In this document: positions 9,818 through 18,704 of the stretch, piece after piece
How positions within the stretch are numbered: the stretch's first letter is position 1
Layout of the letters: each line of letters starts with the position of its first letter
NCBI RefSeq assembly: GCF_014042355.1
Contig: NZ_JACEZU010000006.1
Location: 310,001-374,000, forward strand
Source of the DNA: Rugamonas apoptosis
Lineage (GTDB): Bacteria; Pseudomonadota; Gammaproteobacteria; Burkholderiales; Burkholderiaceae_D
DNA length: 64,000 nucleotides
Direction of reading: 5' to 3'
Position numbers and translations under genes: made by a program
Notes under the pieces: generated by a model
The model's database searches: none
The model's input: only the letters and a program-made list of their open reading frames with translations
Told to the model about the DNA's origin: nothing

Positions 9818-11369
9818 GGATGGCGGCTCCCGAAGCTTGGCGGCGGCGCAGCAGCGGCGACACGCGGTAGCGGTCCTCGCCATAAGCGATGGCCAGGTTA
9901 TGCAGCACGGTGACGACATGGTCCACGCCCACGGCGTCGGCCCAGGCCAGCGGGCCACGCGGATAGTTGACGCCCTTCTGCATGGCGATATCGGCCGCCT
10001 GCGCGCTACACACACCCTGCTGCACGGCGTCGGCCGCCTCGTTGGCCAGCATGGCGACGGTGCGCATCACCGCCAGGCCGGGCACGTCGTCGAGCCGGGT
10101 GACGGTGAAACCGGCCGCCTGGAACAGGCCGACGACGGCGTTGAAGGCGGCCGGGCTGCACTGGTCGGCGCAGGCCACGGCGATGCGCTTGGCCGTGGCG
10201 AAGTCCAGCGCCAGGTCGAACAGCACCGTATCGGAATGGTGGTTGTCGCGCGCGCGGGCGGTGGCCGTGCGGCCGTCCGTCAGGTAGACGGCGGCGCCGT
10301 TGCAGTGGAACGCGGGCGCCTCGCCGCTGGCGTGGCCTTCCGGCGCGTGGCGCGGCGGCACATTGATACCACGCTCGCGCAGGCGGGCCGCCAGCGCCTC
10401 GACGACAGGCGCATGCGCGCCCGGCGCCATTTCGACGTTGACCTGGGCGGGGCAGGACTGGGGCGCTTCACAACGCGGCTGCGGCACGCTCGCACCTGCG
10501 CCGTATGGATAGCAGCCACGGCCCGATTTGCGGCCCAGGAAACCGGCGTTGACCAGCTCCTGCTGCAGCACCGACGGCGTGAAGCGGGGATCGTTGAAAT
10601 AGGCCTGGAACACGGACTGGGTAACGGCGAAATTGACGTCATGCCCGATCAAGTCCATCAGCTCGAAAGGCCCCATGCGGAAACCGCCCGCCTCGCGCAG
10701 CACGGCGTCGATGGTGGCCGCGTCGGCCGCCTGCTCGTTGAGCAAGCGCCAGCCCTCGGCGTAGAACGGCCGCGCCACCCGGTTGACGATGAAGCCCGGC
10801 GTGGACTTGGCGTGCACCGGGCTCTTGCCCCAGGCGGCGGCCGTGTCGGACACGGTGGCCGCCACGTTGGCGTCTGTGGCCAGGCCGCTCACCACTTCCA
10901 CCAGCGCCATCAGCGGCACTGGATTGAAGAAGTGCATGCCCACCAGCCGTTGCGGCACCCGCAGTGGCCCGCCAATGGCGGTGACGGAAATGGAGGAGGT
11001 ATTGGTGGCCAGGATGCAGTCGTCGCCGACGATGGATTCCAGCTCCGTGAACAGGGCGCGCTTGGCGTCCAGGTTTTCCACGATCGCTTCCACCACCAGG
11101 CCCGCGTCGGCCACTTCGGCCAGCGTGGCGGCAGCTTGCAGGCGCGCGGCGGCGGCGGCGGCATCGACCGCGCTCATGCGCTCTTTTGCCACCAGCTTGT
11201 TGAATATGCCGATGATGCCGGCGATGGCCTTGGCCACCGCTTCCGGCCGAGCGTCGTGCAGCTTGACGGTATAGCCGGCGGCGGCCGCCACCTGGGCGAT
11301 GCCGCTGCCCATGGCGCCGCTGCCGATGACGGCCACCACGCGTGTAGTCGGGAGCGCGGCCATGCTCAT
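9810..11369 (-). CDS. paaH: 3-hydroxyadipyl-CoA dehydrogenase
   Basis: NAD-dependent 3-hydroxyacyl-CoA dehydrogenase of 519 residues. The Rossmann motif VIGSGAMGSGIAQVAA is at the N-terminus and the 3HCDH C-terminal domain (GFIVNRVARPFYAEG) begins near residue 190. A second, divergent 3HCDH C-terminal repeat occupies about residues 400-510, as in Azoarcus/Burkholderia-type PaaH. It oxidises 3-hydroxyadipyl-CoA to 3-oxoadipyl-CoA. The start codon overlaps the paaG stop by 4 bp (ATGA). Confidence 0.95.
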   Translation of the reverse strand: MSMAALPTTRVVAVIGSGAMGSGIAQVAAAAGYTVKLHDARPEAVAKAIAGIIGIFNKLVAKERMSAVDAAAAAARLQAAATLAEVADAGLVVEAIVENLDAKRALFTELESIVGDDCILATNTSSISVTAIGGPLRVPQRLVGMHFFNPVPLMALVEVVSGLATDANVAATVSDTAAAWGKSPVHAKSTPGFIVNRVARPFYAEGWRLLNEQAADAATIDAVLREAGGFRMGPFELMDLIGHDVNFAVTQSVFQAYFNDPRFTPSVLQQELVNAGFLGRKSGRGCYPYGAGASVPQPRCEAPQSCPAQVNVEMAPGAHAPVVEALAARLRERGINVPPRHAPEGHASGEAPAFHCNGAAVYLTDGRTATARARDNHHSDTVLFDLALDFATAKRIAVACADQCSPAAFNAVVGLFQAAGFTVTRLDDVPGLAVMRTVAMLANEAADAVQQGVCSAQAADIAMQKGVNYPRGPLAWADAVGVDHVVTVLHNLAIAYGEDRYRVSPLLRRRQASGAAIHA

Positions 11370-12157
11370 TTACCCGTGAAGTGCGGCGCGCGCTTGGCCA
11401 TGAAGGCGGCCACGCCTTCGCGGTAATCGTCGCTGTTACCCAGTTCGCTCATCATGTCGCATTCGAGCGTGAGCTGTTGTTGCAGGGTGTTGGCCGGGCT
11501 GGCGTACAGCGCCTGCTTGGTGAAGGCCAGGCCCTTGGTGGGCGCGCTGGCGAAGTGTCTGGCCATGGCGGCCGTTTGCGACGCCAGTTCGTCGTCGGGA
11601 ACACACTTCCAGATCAAGCCCCAGGCTTCGGCCTGTTCGGCGCTGAGTTTCTCGCCCAGCATGGCCATGCCCATGGCGCGGGCCGTGCCTACCAGCCGTG
11701 GCAGGAAGTAGGTGCCGCCCGTGTCCGGAATCAGGCCCAGTTTGCAGAACACTTCCACGAAGCTGGCCGATTTGGCGGCCAGTACGATGTCGCAGGCCAG
11801 CGCGATGTTGGCGCCCGCGCCGGCGGCCACGCCGTTGACGGCGCAGATCACGGGCATGGGCAGCGCGCGCAGCGCCAGCACCAGCGGCGCGTAGTTCTTC
11901 TCCACCGAGTCGCCCAGGTCGACGCCGCGCGCGCCCGGTTCCACGGCGCGGTCGGCCAGGTCCTGGCCCGCGCAGAAGCCGCGCCCGGCACCGGTCAGCA
12001 CGAACACGCGCACACTCTTGTCGCCATTGACGCGGTGCAGCGCGTGCTTGACTTCATCGTGCATGGCCTGGGTAAAGCTATTGAGCTTGTCCGGGCGGTT
12101 CAGCGTGAGCTGGGCTATGCCGTCGTTGATCTCGAACAGGATGTTTTCGTAGTTCAT
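11366..12157 (-). CDS. paaG: 2-(1,2-epoxy-1,2-dihydrophenyl)acetyl-CoA isomerase
   Basis: Crotonase-fold enzyme (263 residues) converting the ring-1,2-epoxide to oxepin-CoA. The PaaG-type motif GFCAGQDLADR and the oxyanion-hole segment AVNGVAAGAGANIALACD are present. The C-terminal half has the DTGGTYFLPRLVG signature. It follows paaE with a 34-bp gap and overlaps paaH by 4 bp. It is the only crotonase in the cluster; the hydratase PaaF is not seen. Confidence 0.95.
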   Translation of the reverse strand: MNYENILFEINDGIAQLTLNRPDKLNSFTQAMHDEVKHALHRVNGDKSVRVFVLTGAGRGFCAGQDLADRAVEPGARGVDLGDSVEKNYAPLVLALRALPMPVICAVNGVAAGAGANIALACDIVLAAKSASFVEVFCKLGLIPDTGGTYFLPRLVGTARAMGMAMLGEKLSAEQAEAWGLIWKCVPDDELASQTAAMARHFASAPTKGLAFTKQALYASPANTLQQQLTLECDMMSELGNSDDYREGVAAFMAKRAPHFTGK

Positions 12158-12191
12158 GGCGTCTCGCGGATGGTTATTCTGTTGATGGAGT

Positions 12192-13271
12192 TTATTCAGC
12201 CTGGTCGAAATCGACCACCAGCTTGTCCGTCACGGGGAAGCTCTGGCAGCTCAACACGAAACCGCGCGCGATCTCGTAGTCCTCCAGCGCGTAGTTGACG
12301 TCCATGTCGACCTTGCCGTCCACCACCTTGCAGCGGCAGGTCGAGCAAACCCCGCCCTTGCAGGAATAGCGCATGTCGACGCCGGCCCGCAGGCCCGCGT
12401 CCAGCACGGATTCCTTGTCCTTGTCCATGGTGAAGGTGCTGTGGTTGCCGTCCATGATGACCGTCACTTCCGTCTCGTGGCGGGCCAGCGCCGGGTCCAG
12501 CGCGCGCTTCTGGTGCTGGTGCTTGGGGATGCTGGCGGCGAACAGTTCGATCTTGATCTGCGATTTCGGCATGCCCGCTTCCTGCAGCGCCTCCGACACG
12601 CCGTGCATCATGTCCTCCGGGCCGCAGATGAAGGCCACGTCATAGTCCTTGATATCGATCCAGTGCTGCAGGAACTGCTGGCATTTTTCCTTGGTGATGC
12701 GGCCGTTGAACAGGTCGATATCCTGCTGCTCGCGGCTCATCACGTAGGCCAGGTTGAGGCGTTCCAGGTATTGGTCCTTGAGGTCCGTCAGTTCCTCCTT
12801 GAAGATCACGGACGAGGAGGCGCGGTTGCCGTAGAACAGGGTGAAGCTGCTGTTGGGCTCCGCCATCAGCGTGGTCTTGATGATGGACAGGATGGGCGTG
12901 ATGCCGCTGCCGGCCGCGAAGGCCAGGTAACGGCGCCGGCTTTGCGCATCGAGCGGCACGTTGAAGTGGCCCATGGGCGGCATCACTTCCAGCGTGGCGC
13001 CCGGCTTGAGCGTGTCGTTGGCCCAGCCGGAGAACAGGCCGCCAGCGGTGCGCTTGATGGCCACCCGCAGCGTGCCGTCCTGCACCGCCGAGCAGATCGA
13101 ATAGGAGCGGCGCACGTCCTCGCCGTTGATGTGGGTGCGCAGCGTGAGGTGCTGGCCCTGCTGGAACACGAAGCTCTCGCGCAGTTCCGGCGGCACGGCG
13201 AAGGTGACGGCGATGGTGTCGCGCGTTTCATTGCGCACCTGCGAGACAGTCAACGGATAGAATTTGCTCAT
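12192..13271 (-). CDS. paaE: Phenylacetyl-CoA epoxidase reductase subunit PaaE
   Basis: Ferredoxin-NADP reductase-type subunit passing electrons from NADPH to the PaaABC di-iron oxygenase. An FAD domain (RRSYSICSAV) and an NAD(P) domain (AFAAGSGITPILSII) are followed by a C-terminal plant-type 2Fe-2S domain with CKGGVCSTCRC and a later Cys (LSCQS). The start at 13271 (MSKFYPLTV) gives 359 residues, the usual PaaE size. A much longer open frame upstream runs through paaD and paaC in another frame and is not coding. Confidence 0.96.
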   Translation of the reverse strand: MSKFYPLTVSQVRNETRDTIAVTFAVPPELRESFVFQQGQHLTLRTHINGEDVRRSYSICSAVQDGTLRVAIKRTAGGLFSGWANDTLKPGATLEVMPPMGHFNVPLDAQSRRRYLAFAAGSGITPILSIIKTTLMAEPNSSFTLFYGNRASSSVIFKEELTDLKDQYLERLNLAYVMSREQQDIDLFNGRITKEKCQQFLQHWIDIKDYDVAFICGPEDMMHGVSEALQEAGMPKSQIKIELFAASIPKHQHQKRALDPALARHETEVTVIMDGNHSTFTMDKDKESVLDAGLRAGVDMRYSCKGGVCSTCRCKVVDGKVDMDVNYALEDYEIARGFVLSCQSFPVTDKLVVDFDQAE

Positions 13272-13276
13272 AGTGG

Positions 13277-13816
13277 TCAGTGGCACTTGAAGTAGTCGAA
13301 AGGCTCGCGGCAGTCCAGGCACTTGTAGAGCGCCTTGCAGGGCGTGGAGCCGAACTGGCTGGTGAGTTCCGTGTGGGTGGAGCCGCACTGCGGGCAGGCG
13401 ACGACGGGCTGCGGGCCGGCGCCCGGCAAGGCGCCCCGCTTGACGCCAGCTCCCGCGCGCAGGCCGCTGATGTCGATCGCCTGCTGGGCCGGCGGCGCGA
13501 TGCCGTAGCCGCGCAACTTTGCCTTGCCGGACTCGCTCATCCAGTCCGTGGTCCAGGCGGGCGTGAGCTGGGTGTGCAGCCGCACGTCGGCCATGCCATG
13601 TGCGCGCAAGGCGTCGGCGACAGCGTCCGCGATCACCTGCATGGCGGGGCAACCGGAATACGTGGGCGTGATGGTGACGGTGCAGGCGCCGCCTTCGGCC
13701 ACCTCCACCGCGCGCACGATGCCCAGGTCCACCACCGAGATCACGGGGATCTCGGGGTCGGCCACTTCGGCCAGCCAGGCCCACACCTGTTCGACGGTGA
13801 CGGCGGCCGTTTGCAT
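13277..13816 (-). CDS. paaD: PaaD: epoxidase assembly / Fe-S maturation factor
   Basis: Small protein of 179 residues needed for a functional phenylacetyl-CoA epoxidase. The N-terminal DUF59/MIP18-like domain ([26 protein letters not shown]) is followed by a C-terminal zinc-ribbon with CPQCGS and CLDC motifs. The start at 13816 shares one base with the paaC stop codon (TAATG), and paaE begins 5 bp after its stop, so the genes are tightly coupled. Confidence 0.94.
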   Translation of the reverse strand: MQTAAVTVEQVWAWLAEVADPEIPVISVVDLGIVRAVEVAEGGACTVTITPTYSGCPAMQVIADAVADALRAHGMADVRLHTQLTPAWTTDWMSESGKAKLRGYGIAPPAQQAIDISGLRAGAGVKRGALPGAGPQPVVACPQCGSTHTELTSQFGSTPCKALYKCLDCREPFDYFKCH

Positions 13817-14571
13817 TACCACTCCGCGCCGGGATAAGCGCGCTGCAGGAACTGCATCTCGGCCAGCAGGTAGCCCAGGTGTTCGCTGTGCACGCCCTGC
13901 TTGCCGCCTTTTTGCATCCACGCGTCCGGCGACGGCATGACGAGGGTGGCCTCGGCGAAGATGGCGGCCACATGTTCCAGCCACTGGGCCCGCAGCGGTG
14001 CGGCGGCCGGCGCCACGCCCGCATCCACCATGGCCTGGTCGACGGCGTCGTAATTGAACATCTCGCCCGTGTACATCCACAGCGCGTCGGCCGCGGCCTG
14101 CGTCTTGGCGTGGCTTTCCGGCGTGCCGTCGCCCAGGCGCACCACCAGGTCGCCGCTGCGGCGCAGGTGGTAGGTCACTTCCTTGAGCGATTTTTCCGCG
14201 ATGCCGGCGATGCGCGCATCCGACGATTTGGTCAGCGCGCCGATCTGGAAGTAGTGCCAGGTGTCGAAGAAGAACTGGCGCATCATGGTATCGGCGTAGT
14301 TGCCGTTGCGCTGTTCCAGCAGCAGGCAGTTGCGGAACTGGTGCGCGTCGCGGTGGAAGGCCAGGCGGTCTTCGTCGCGGCCCGCTCCTTCCAGCTCGCC
14401 CGCGTAGCTGTACCACAAGCGGGTCTGGCCCAAGAGGTCGAGCGAGACGTTGGTGAGCGCCATATCCTCCTCCAGCGCCGGCCCTTTGCCGCACAATTCG
14501 GAGATGCGCTGGCTCAGCACCAGGGCGTTGTCGCCCAGGCGCAGCAGATAGTTGAACTTGTTGTCATCCAC
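13816..14571 (-). CDS. paaC: Phenylacetyl-CoA epoxidase structural subunit PaaC
   Basis: Ferritin-like helical subunit (251 residues) that pairs with PaaA in the epoxidase but has lost a full di-iron site. Family-specific stretches include [16 protein letters not shown] near the N-terminus and the downstream [13 protein letters not shown]. Length agrees with E. coli PaaC. It is followed by paaD with a 1-bp overlap and preceded by paaB with a 15-bp gap. Confidence 0.96.
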   Translation of the reverse strand: MDDNKFNYLLRLGDNALVLSQRISELCGKGPALEEDMALTNVSLDLLGQTRLWYSYAGELEGAGRDEDRLAFHRDAHQFRNCLLLEQRNGNYADTMMRQFFFDTWHYFQIGALTKSSDARIAGIAEKSLKEVTYHLRRSGDLVVRLGDGTPESHAKTQAAADALWMYTGEMFNYDAVDQAMVDAGVAPAAAPLRAQWLEHVAAIFAEATLVMPSPDAWMQKGGKQGVHSEHLGYLLAEMQFLQRAYPGAEW

Positions 14572-14586
14572 AGTGCGCGCTCCCGC

Positions 14587-14871
14587 TTACAGGTTCTTGA
14601 CTTCTTCCGGCATCGGGAAGAAGGTCGGATGGCGATACACCTTGCTGTTGGATGGCTCGAACAGGGCGCCCTTGTCGTCCGGGCTGCTGGCCACGATATC
14701 GGCCGCGCGCACCACCCAGATGCTCACGCCTTCGTTGCGGCGGGTGTAGACGTCGCGCGCGTTATTGACCGCCATTTCGGCGTCCGGCGCGTGCAGGCTG
14801 CCCACATGCTTGTGCGCCAGCCCGTGCTGGCTGCGGATGAACACTTCCCACAATGGCCATTCTTTGCTCAT
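14587..14871 (-). CDS. paaB: Phenylacetyl-CoA epoxidase subunit PaaB
   Basis: Small bridging subunit (94 residues) of the epoxidase, recognised by [20 protein letters not shown] at the N-terminus and by [11 protein letters not shown]. It organises PaaAC pairs into the hetero-oligomer. It lies between paaA and paaC with short gaps. Confidence 0.96.
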   Translation of the reverse strand: MSKEWPLWEVFIRSQHGLAHKHVGSLHAPDAEMAVNNARDVYTRRNEGVSIWVVRAADIVASSPDDKGALFEPSNSKVYRHPTFFPMPEEVKNL

Positions 14872-14907
14872 GCGATTCTCCTCGGTGTATTGTTCTCAGG
14901 CTCGTTC

Positions 14908-15897
14908 TCAGGCGGCCGCTTTGGCGGTGGCGTGTTTGTCAGCGTAGGCGGTGAGCGCATCGCGGAACCACTGGCCATCCTCGTAGGCCTTGACGCGGGT
15001 GGCCAGGCGCTCGCGGTTGCAGGGGCCGTTGCCCTTCAGGACGGCGTGGAACTCGGCCCAGTCGATCTCGCCGAATTCGTAGTGGCCCGTGACGGCGTTG
15101 AACTTCAGGTCCGGGTCGGGAATGGTCAGGCCCAGGTATTCAGCCTGGGGCACGGTCTGGTCCACCATCCGCTGGCGCAGTTCGTCGTTGGAGAACAGCT
15201 TGATGCGCCACTGGGCCGATTGCGCGCTGTTGACCGATTCCGCATCCGACGGGCCGAACATCATCAGCGACGGCCACCACCAGCGGTTCAGCGCATCCTG
15301 CGCCATGGCTTTCTGCTCCGGCGTGCCCTTGGCCAGCGACAGCATGATGTCGTAGCCCTGGCGGGCGTGGAACGATTCCTCCTTGCAGACGCGGATCATG
15401 GCGCGCGAATACGGGCCATACGAGCAGCGGCACAGGGGAATCTGGTTGATGATGGCCGAGCCGTCCACCAGCCAGCCGATGGCGCCCATGTCGGCCCACG
15501 ACAGCGTGGGGTAATTGAAGATGCTTGAATATTTGGCTTTGCCCGCGTGCAGGGCGGCCAGCAGGTCGTCGCGCGACACGCCCAGCGTCTCGGCCGCGCT
15601 GTACAGGTACAAACCGTGGCCCGCCTCGTCCTGGATCTTGGCCAGCAGGATGGACTTGCGCTTGAGGGTGGGGGCGCGCGTGACCCAGTTCCCTTCCGGC
15701 AGCTGGCCCACGATTTCCGAGTGCGCGTGCTGGGAGATCTGGCGCACCAGCGTCTTGCGGTAGGCGTCCGGCATCCAGTCTTTGGCCTCGATCTTGACGC
15801 CGGCGTCGATGCGTTCCTGGAACGCGCGCTCCTCCGCGCTCATGTCATCCAGGTTGCGAACTTGCTTCAGGCCCGTTTCCACCATCTGTGCGTACAT
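14908..15897 (-). CDS. paaA: Phenylacetyl-CoA epoxidase catalytic subunit PaaA
   Basis: Catalytic di-iron oxygenase subunit (329 residues) that forms the 1,2-epoxide of phenylacetyl-CoA. Iron-ligand motifs of the ferritin-like fold are visible as QDEAGHGLY and KEESFHARQ. It is the first gene of the paa operon; the ATG at 15897 is preceded by GGAGATC. Transcription is presumably from a TAATAT -10-like element at 15924-15929 (minus strand), next to the palindromic sites described below. Confidence 0.97.
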   Translation of the reverse strand: MYAQMVETGLKQVRNLDDMSAEERAFQERIDAGVKIEAKDWMPDAYRKTLVRQISQHAHSEIVGQLPEGNWVTRAPTLKRKSILLAKIQDEAGHGLYLYSAAETLGVSRDDLLAALHAGKAKYSSIFNYPTLSWADMGAIGWLVDGSAIINQIPLCRCSYGPYSRAMIRVCKEESFHARQGYDIMLSLAKGTPEQKAMAQDALNRWWWPSLMMFGPSDAESVNSAQSAQWRIKLFSNDELRQRMVDQTVPQAEYLGLTIPDPDLKFNAVTGHYEFGEIDWAEFHAVLKGNGPCNRERLATRVKAYEDGQWFRDALTAYADKHATAKAAA

Positions 15898-15930
15898 GAT
15901 CGATCTCCAAGTGCGAAGCGCTCATATTAC

Positions 15931-15985
15931 GATACGAAAATTCGTTTGGCTACGGTTTTTTTGAGTCACATCGAAATTTCGTATC
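15931..15985. promoter_or_regulatory. Paired inverted operator in the paaA-paaX intergenic region
   Basis: Two 14-bp half-sites in opposite orientation, GATACGAAAATTCG (15931-15944) and CGAAATTTCGTATC (15972-15985), are reverse complements with one mismatch and are separated by 27 bp. Each is also internally palindromic. The left site lies just upstream of the putative paaA -10 element. A 27-bp spacing between inverted half-sites is also reported for E. coli PaaX operators, although the half-site sequence there differs. Inference: the binding site of the adjacent PaaX. Confidence 0.7.
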
Positions 15986-16084
15986 TTGTCGTATGCAAGT
16001 CAGAAAATAATCCTGCGCCCATGCCGAGGCAAAGTAAACTGCTGCCTGAACTGAATCATTAAATTTGCGGAAACCGACTTGCCC

Positions 16085-17014
16085 ATGACAACTACGATGA
16101 CCTGCGACGACTGGATCGCCCACTTCCTGGCCACCGACCCGCCCCGTTCCAAGTCGCTGGTGGTGACCATCTTTGGCGACGCCATCGTGCCGCACGGCGG
16201 CATGGTGTGGCTGGGCAGCCTGATCAACCTGCTGGAGCCGTTCGGCGTCAACGACCGGCTGCTGCGCACCTCCGTGTTCCGTCTCGCGCAGGAAGGCTGG
16301 CTGGGCGCCCAGCGCGACGGCCGCCGCAGTTCGTATGCGATTCCGGCCGACGCCATGGCCCGCTTCAGCCGCGCCTACCGCCGCATCTACGCGCCGCTGC
16401 AACTGCACTGGGACGGCAACTGGACCCTGCTGTTGAGCGCTGGCGGCAACATCACGCCGGCCGAACGGGGCGCGCTGCGCAAGGAGCTGCTGTGGCAGGG
16501 CTACAGCATGATCGCACCCGGCATCTTCGGCCATCCGGCCGCCGAGGCCGACGTGTTGGAGGAAATGCTGGGCCGCGTGGGCGTGCGGGACAAGCTGTAC
16601 GTGTGCCGCGCCAGTACCGTGCCGCAAGTGAGCGCGCGGCCGCTGAGCGACATGGTGGCCGAGGGCTGGGACTTGTCGGACGTGGAAGCGGGCTATGGCA
16701 AGTTCACGGACCAGTTCACGCCGCTGCTGGACTTGCTGCGCCAGCAGCCCGCCATCCCGGCCGAGCAGGCGTTCGTCATACGCAGCCTGCTGATTCACGC
16801 TTACCGCCGGGTGCAACTGCACGATCCCCAACTGCCGGTGGAACTGCTGCCGGAACCGTGGCCGGGCGCCCAGGCCTACGAACTGGCGCGCGATATTTAC
16901 CGGCTCGTGTTCGCGCAGGCCGAAGACTTCATCATGGCCACCCTGCGCCGCGAGGATGACCACGCACCCGAGGCCGACGACAGCTTTTACCAGCGCTTCG
17001 GCGGGCTGCGCTAA
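16085..17014 (+). CDS. paaX: PaaX-family phenylacetate operon repressor
   Basis: Winged-helix repressor of 309 residues related to E. coli PaaX, which releases DNA on binding phenylacetyl-CoA. Family features include SKSLVVTIFGDAIVPHGG, the helix-turn-helix segment NDRLLRTSVFRLAQEGWL, and DGRRSSYAI. The ATG at 16085 is preferred over TTG at 16079. It is divergent from paaA with the paired operator between them, which supports pathway-specific repression and probable autoregulation. Confidence 0.92.
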   Translation: MTTTMTCDDWIAHFLATDPPRSKSLVVTIFGDAIVPHGGMVWLGSLINLLEPFGVNDRLLRTSVFRLAQEGWLGAQRDGRRSSYAIPADAMARFSRAYRRIYAPLQLHWDGNWTLLLSAGGNITPAERGALRKELLWQGYSMIAPGIFGHPAAEADVLEEMLGRVGVRDKLYVCRASTVPQVSARPLSDMVAEGWDLSDVEAGYGKFTDQFTPLLDLLRQQPAIPAEQAFVIRSLLIHAYRRVQLHDPQLPVELLPEPWPGAQAYELARDIYRLVFAQAEDFIMATLRREDDHAPEADDSFYQRFGGLR

Positions 17015-17155
17015 GCCGCGCCGGCGCCGCGATGGGCCATAGGGGGAGGATGGCCAAGGGCTAGCGGGGCGTGCGCTAGCGGCCCACATCGATAGTCAAC
17101 GTTGGGAAATTGCCCCATTCCGGCCGCACGCACGGAAATCCTGAACATGGCTTGA

Positions 17156-17185
17156 CTAGAATTGGATTCTAGAACAATATTCTAG
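17156..17185. promoter_or_regulatory. Overlapping palindromes upstream of the TetR gene
   Basis: CTAGAAT-TGG-ATTCTAG (17156-17172; perfect 7-bp arms) overlaps CTAGAA-CAATA-TTCTAG (17169-17185; perfect 6-bp arms). The second ends 2 bp before the ATG of the TetR gene. Three TTCTAG-type half-sites at regular spacing suggest cooperative binding of two dimers, most likely autoregulation. Confidence 0.7.
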
Positions 17186-17187
17186 TC

Positions 17188-17838
17188 ATGACGACACCCG
17201 ACACCACAGCCATCCCGCTCGACCGCAAAAGCGCCATCCTGGCCGCCGCCCTCGCCGTGTTCGCCGAAAAAGGCATCGAAGCGGCCACCATCGACGACAT
17301 CCGCCAGCGCAGCCTGGCCTCCGTGGGCAGCATCTACCACCACTTTGGCACCAAGGAGAACATCGCCGCCGCCCTGTTCGCGCAGGGTCTGGACGATTAC
17401 TGGAACCGGTTGTTGGCCGGCGTGCGCGAGGCGGGTGACGCGCGCGCGGCCATCCACATCCTGCTGGCCACCCACCTGGAGTGGATCGTGGCGCGGCCCG
17501 AACTGGCGCGCTTCCTGTTCGCCCGGCGGCAAGCCGTGAGCCCCGCCCATGAGCAGGCCATCCGCCAGCTGACGGGCGATCACTTCAAGACCATGCTGGC
17601 CCTGCTCAAGCCCTGGTTCCAGCAGGGGATGTTGCGCCGGCTGGCGCCCGAGCTGTATGCCCCACTGCTGCTGGGCCCCGCGCAGGAACTGGCCCGCAAC
17701 TGGCTCGGTGGACGCCTGCGGGACGACCCGCGCGCCGCCATCGAAGAACTGAGCGCCGCCGCCTGGCGCAGCCTGGCCACGGACGCCGCGCTGGCCGCCA
17801 CCCTGTCCCGCCCCGATCATCAGGAGCCAAGCAAATGA
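17188..17838 (+). CDS. TetR/AcrR-family transcriptional regulator
   Basis: 216-residue regulator with an N-terminal TetR helix-turn-helix (ILAAALAVFAEKGIEAATID and GSIYHHFGTKENI) and a helical ligand-binding domain. The start codon follows a pair of overlapping palindromes by 2 bp, so it probably represses itself and the downstream hydrolase. Its stop overlaps the hydrolase start (ATGA), indicating one transcript. The ligand is unknown but may be the substrate or product of the hydrolase. Confidence 0.88.
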   Translation: MTTPDTTAIPLDRKSAILAAALAVFAEKGIEAATIDDIRQRSLASVGSIYHHFGTKENIAAALFAQGLDDYWNRLLAGVREAGDARAAIHILLATHLEWIVARPELARFLFARRQAVSPAHEQAIRQLTGDHFKTMLALLKPWFQQGMLRRLAPELYAPLLLGPAQELARNWLGGRLRDDPRAAIEELSAAAWRSLATDAALAATLSRPDHQEPSK

Positions 17839-18704
17839 CACGCACCCGCCACACCCTGCACGCCCACGACGGCCACGCGCTGACGGCCTACTCCCACGAA
17901 CCGGCGCAAGCGGCGCTCGCCACCCTCGTGATCGGCCCGGCCATGGCCGTGCCCCAATCGTTCTACAACGACTTCGCCACCTTCCTCGCGCAGCAAGGCT
18001 ACCGGGTCTGGACCTTCGACTACCGGGGCATGGGTGAATCGCGGCATGGCGCGCGGCGCGCCTGCAAGGCCAACATCACGGACTGGGTCACGCAGGATTA
18101 CGACGCCGTGCTGCAGCACGCCGGCGCCGCGCAGGACGGCTTGCCGCTGTTCGTGCTGGGCCACAGCCTCGGTGGCCAGACGGTGCCGCTGCTGCCGTCC
18201 ATCGACAAGGTGAGCGGCGTGATCAACATCGCCGTCGGCAGCGGCGCGCTGCGCCACAACCAGCCCAGCGTGCGCCGCAAGGCGCCCCTGTTATGGCACG
18301 TGTTCACGCCCCTGCTGTGCCCCGTGTTCGGCTACTTCCCCGGCACGCGCATCGGCGTGGTGGGCGACATACCGCGTCGCGTGATGTACCAGTGGCGCCA
18401 CTGGTGCCTGCAGCCGGAATACCTGCTGCAGGGCGAACCGGGCGCGCGCGAGGCGTACGCGCGCGTGCGCCAGCCCGTGCTGGGGCTGACGTTCAGTGAC
18501 GATGAACTGCTGCTGGAATCGGGCTCGCGCATGCTGCACGAGGCCTATCGCGGCGCGCAGGTGGACTACCGCGAGCTGAGCCCCGGCCAATTCGGCTTGA
18601 AACGTATCGGCCACTTCGGCTTCTTCCGGCGCGAGCAGGAAACCATCTTGTGGCCGCTGGTGAGCGACTGGCTGGAACAGCGCCTTACTTGCGTCCCATG
18701 CTGA
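17835..18704 (+). CDS. Alpha/beta hydrolase
   Basis: 289-residue serine hydrolase with nucleophile elbow GHSLGG near residue 113, an earlier DYRGMGES segment, and a late His (KRIGHFGFF) as likely catalytic base. It resembles COG4757-type predicted hydrolases. No signal peptide is seen. It is translationally coupled to the TetR gene by a 4-bp overlap, and its 3' end overlaps the convergent TRAP binding-protein gene by 20 bp. The substrate is unknown. Confidence 0.82.
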   Translation: MTRTRHTLHAHDGHALTAYSHEPAQAALATLVIGPAMAVPQSFYNDFATFLAQQGYRVWTFDYRGMGESRHGARRACKANITDWVTQDYDAVLQHAGAAQDGLPLFVLGHSLGGQTVPLLPSIDKVSGVINIAVGSGALRHNQPSVRRKAPLLWHVFTPLLCPVFGYFPGTRIGVVGDIPRRVMYQWRHWCLQPEYLLQGEPGAREAYARVRQPVLGLTFSDDELLLESGSRMLHEAYRGAQVDYRELSPGQFGLKRIGHFGFFRREQETILWPLVSDWLEQRLTCVPC

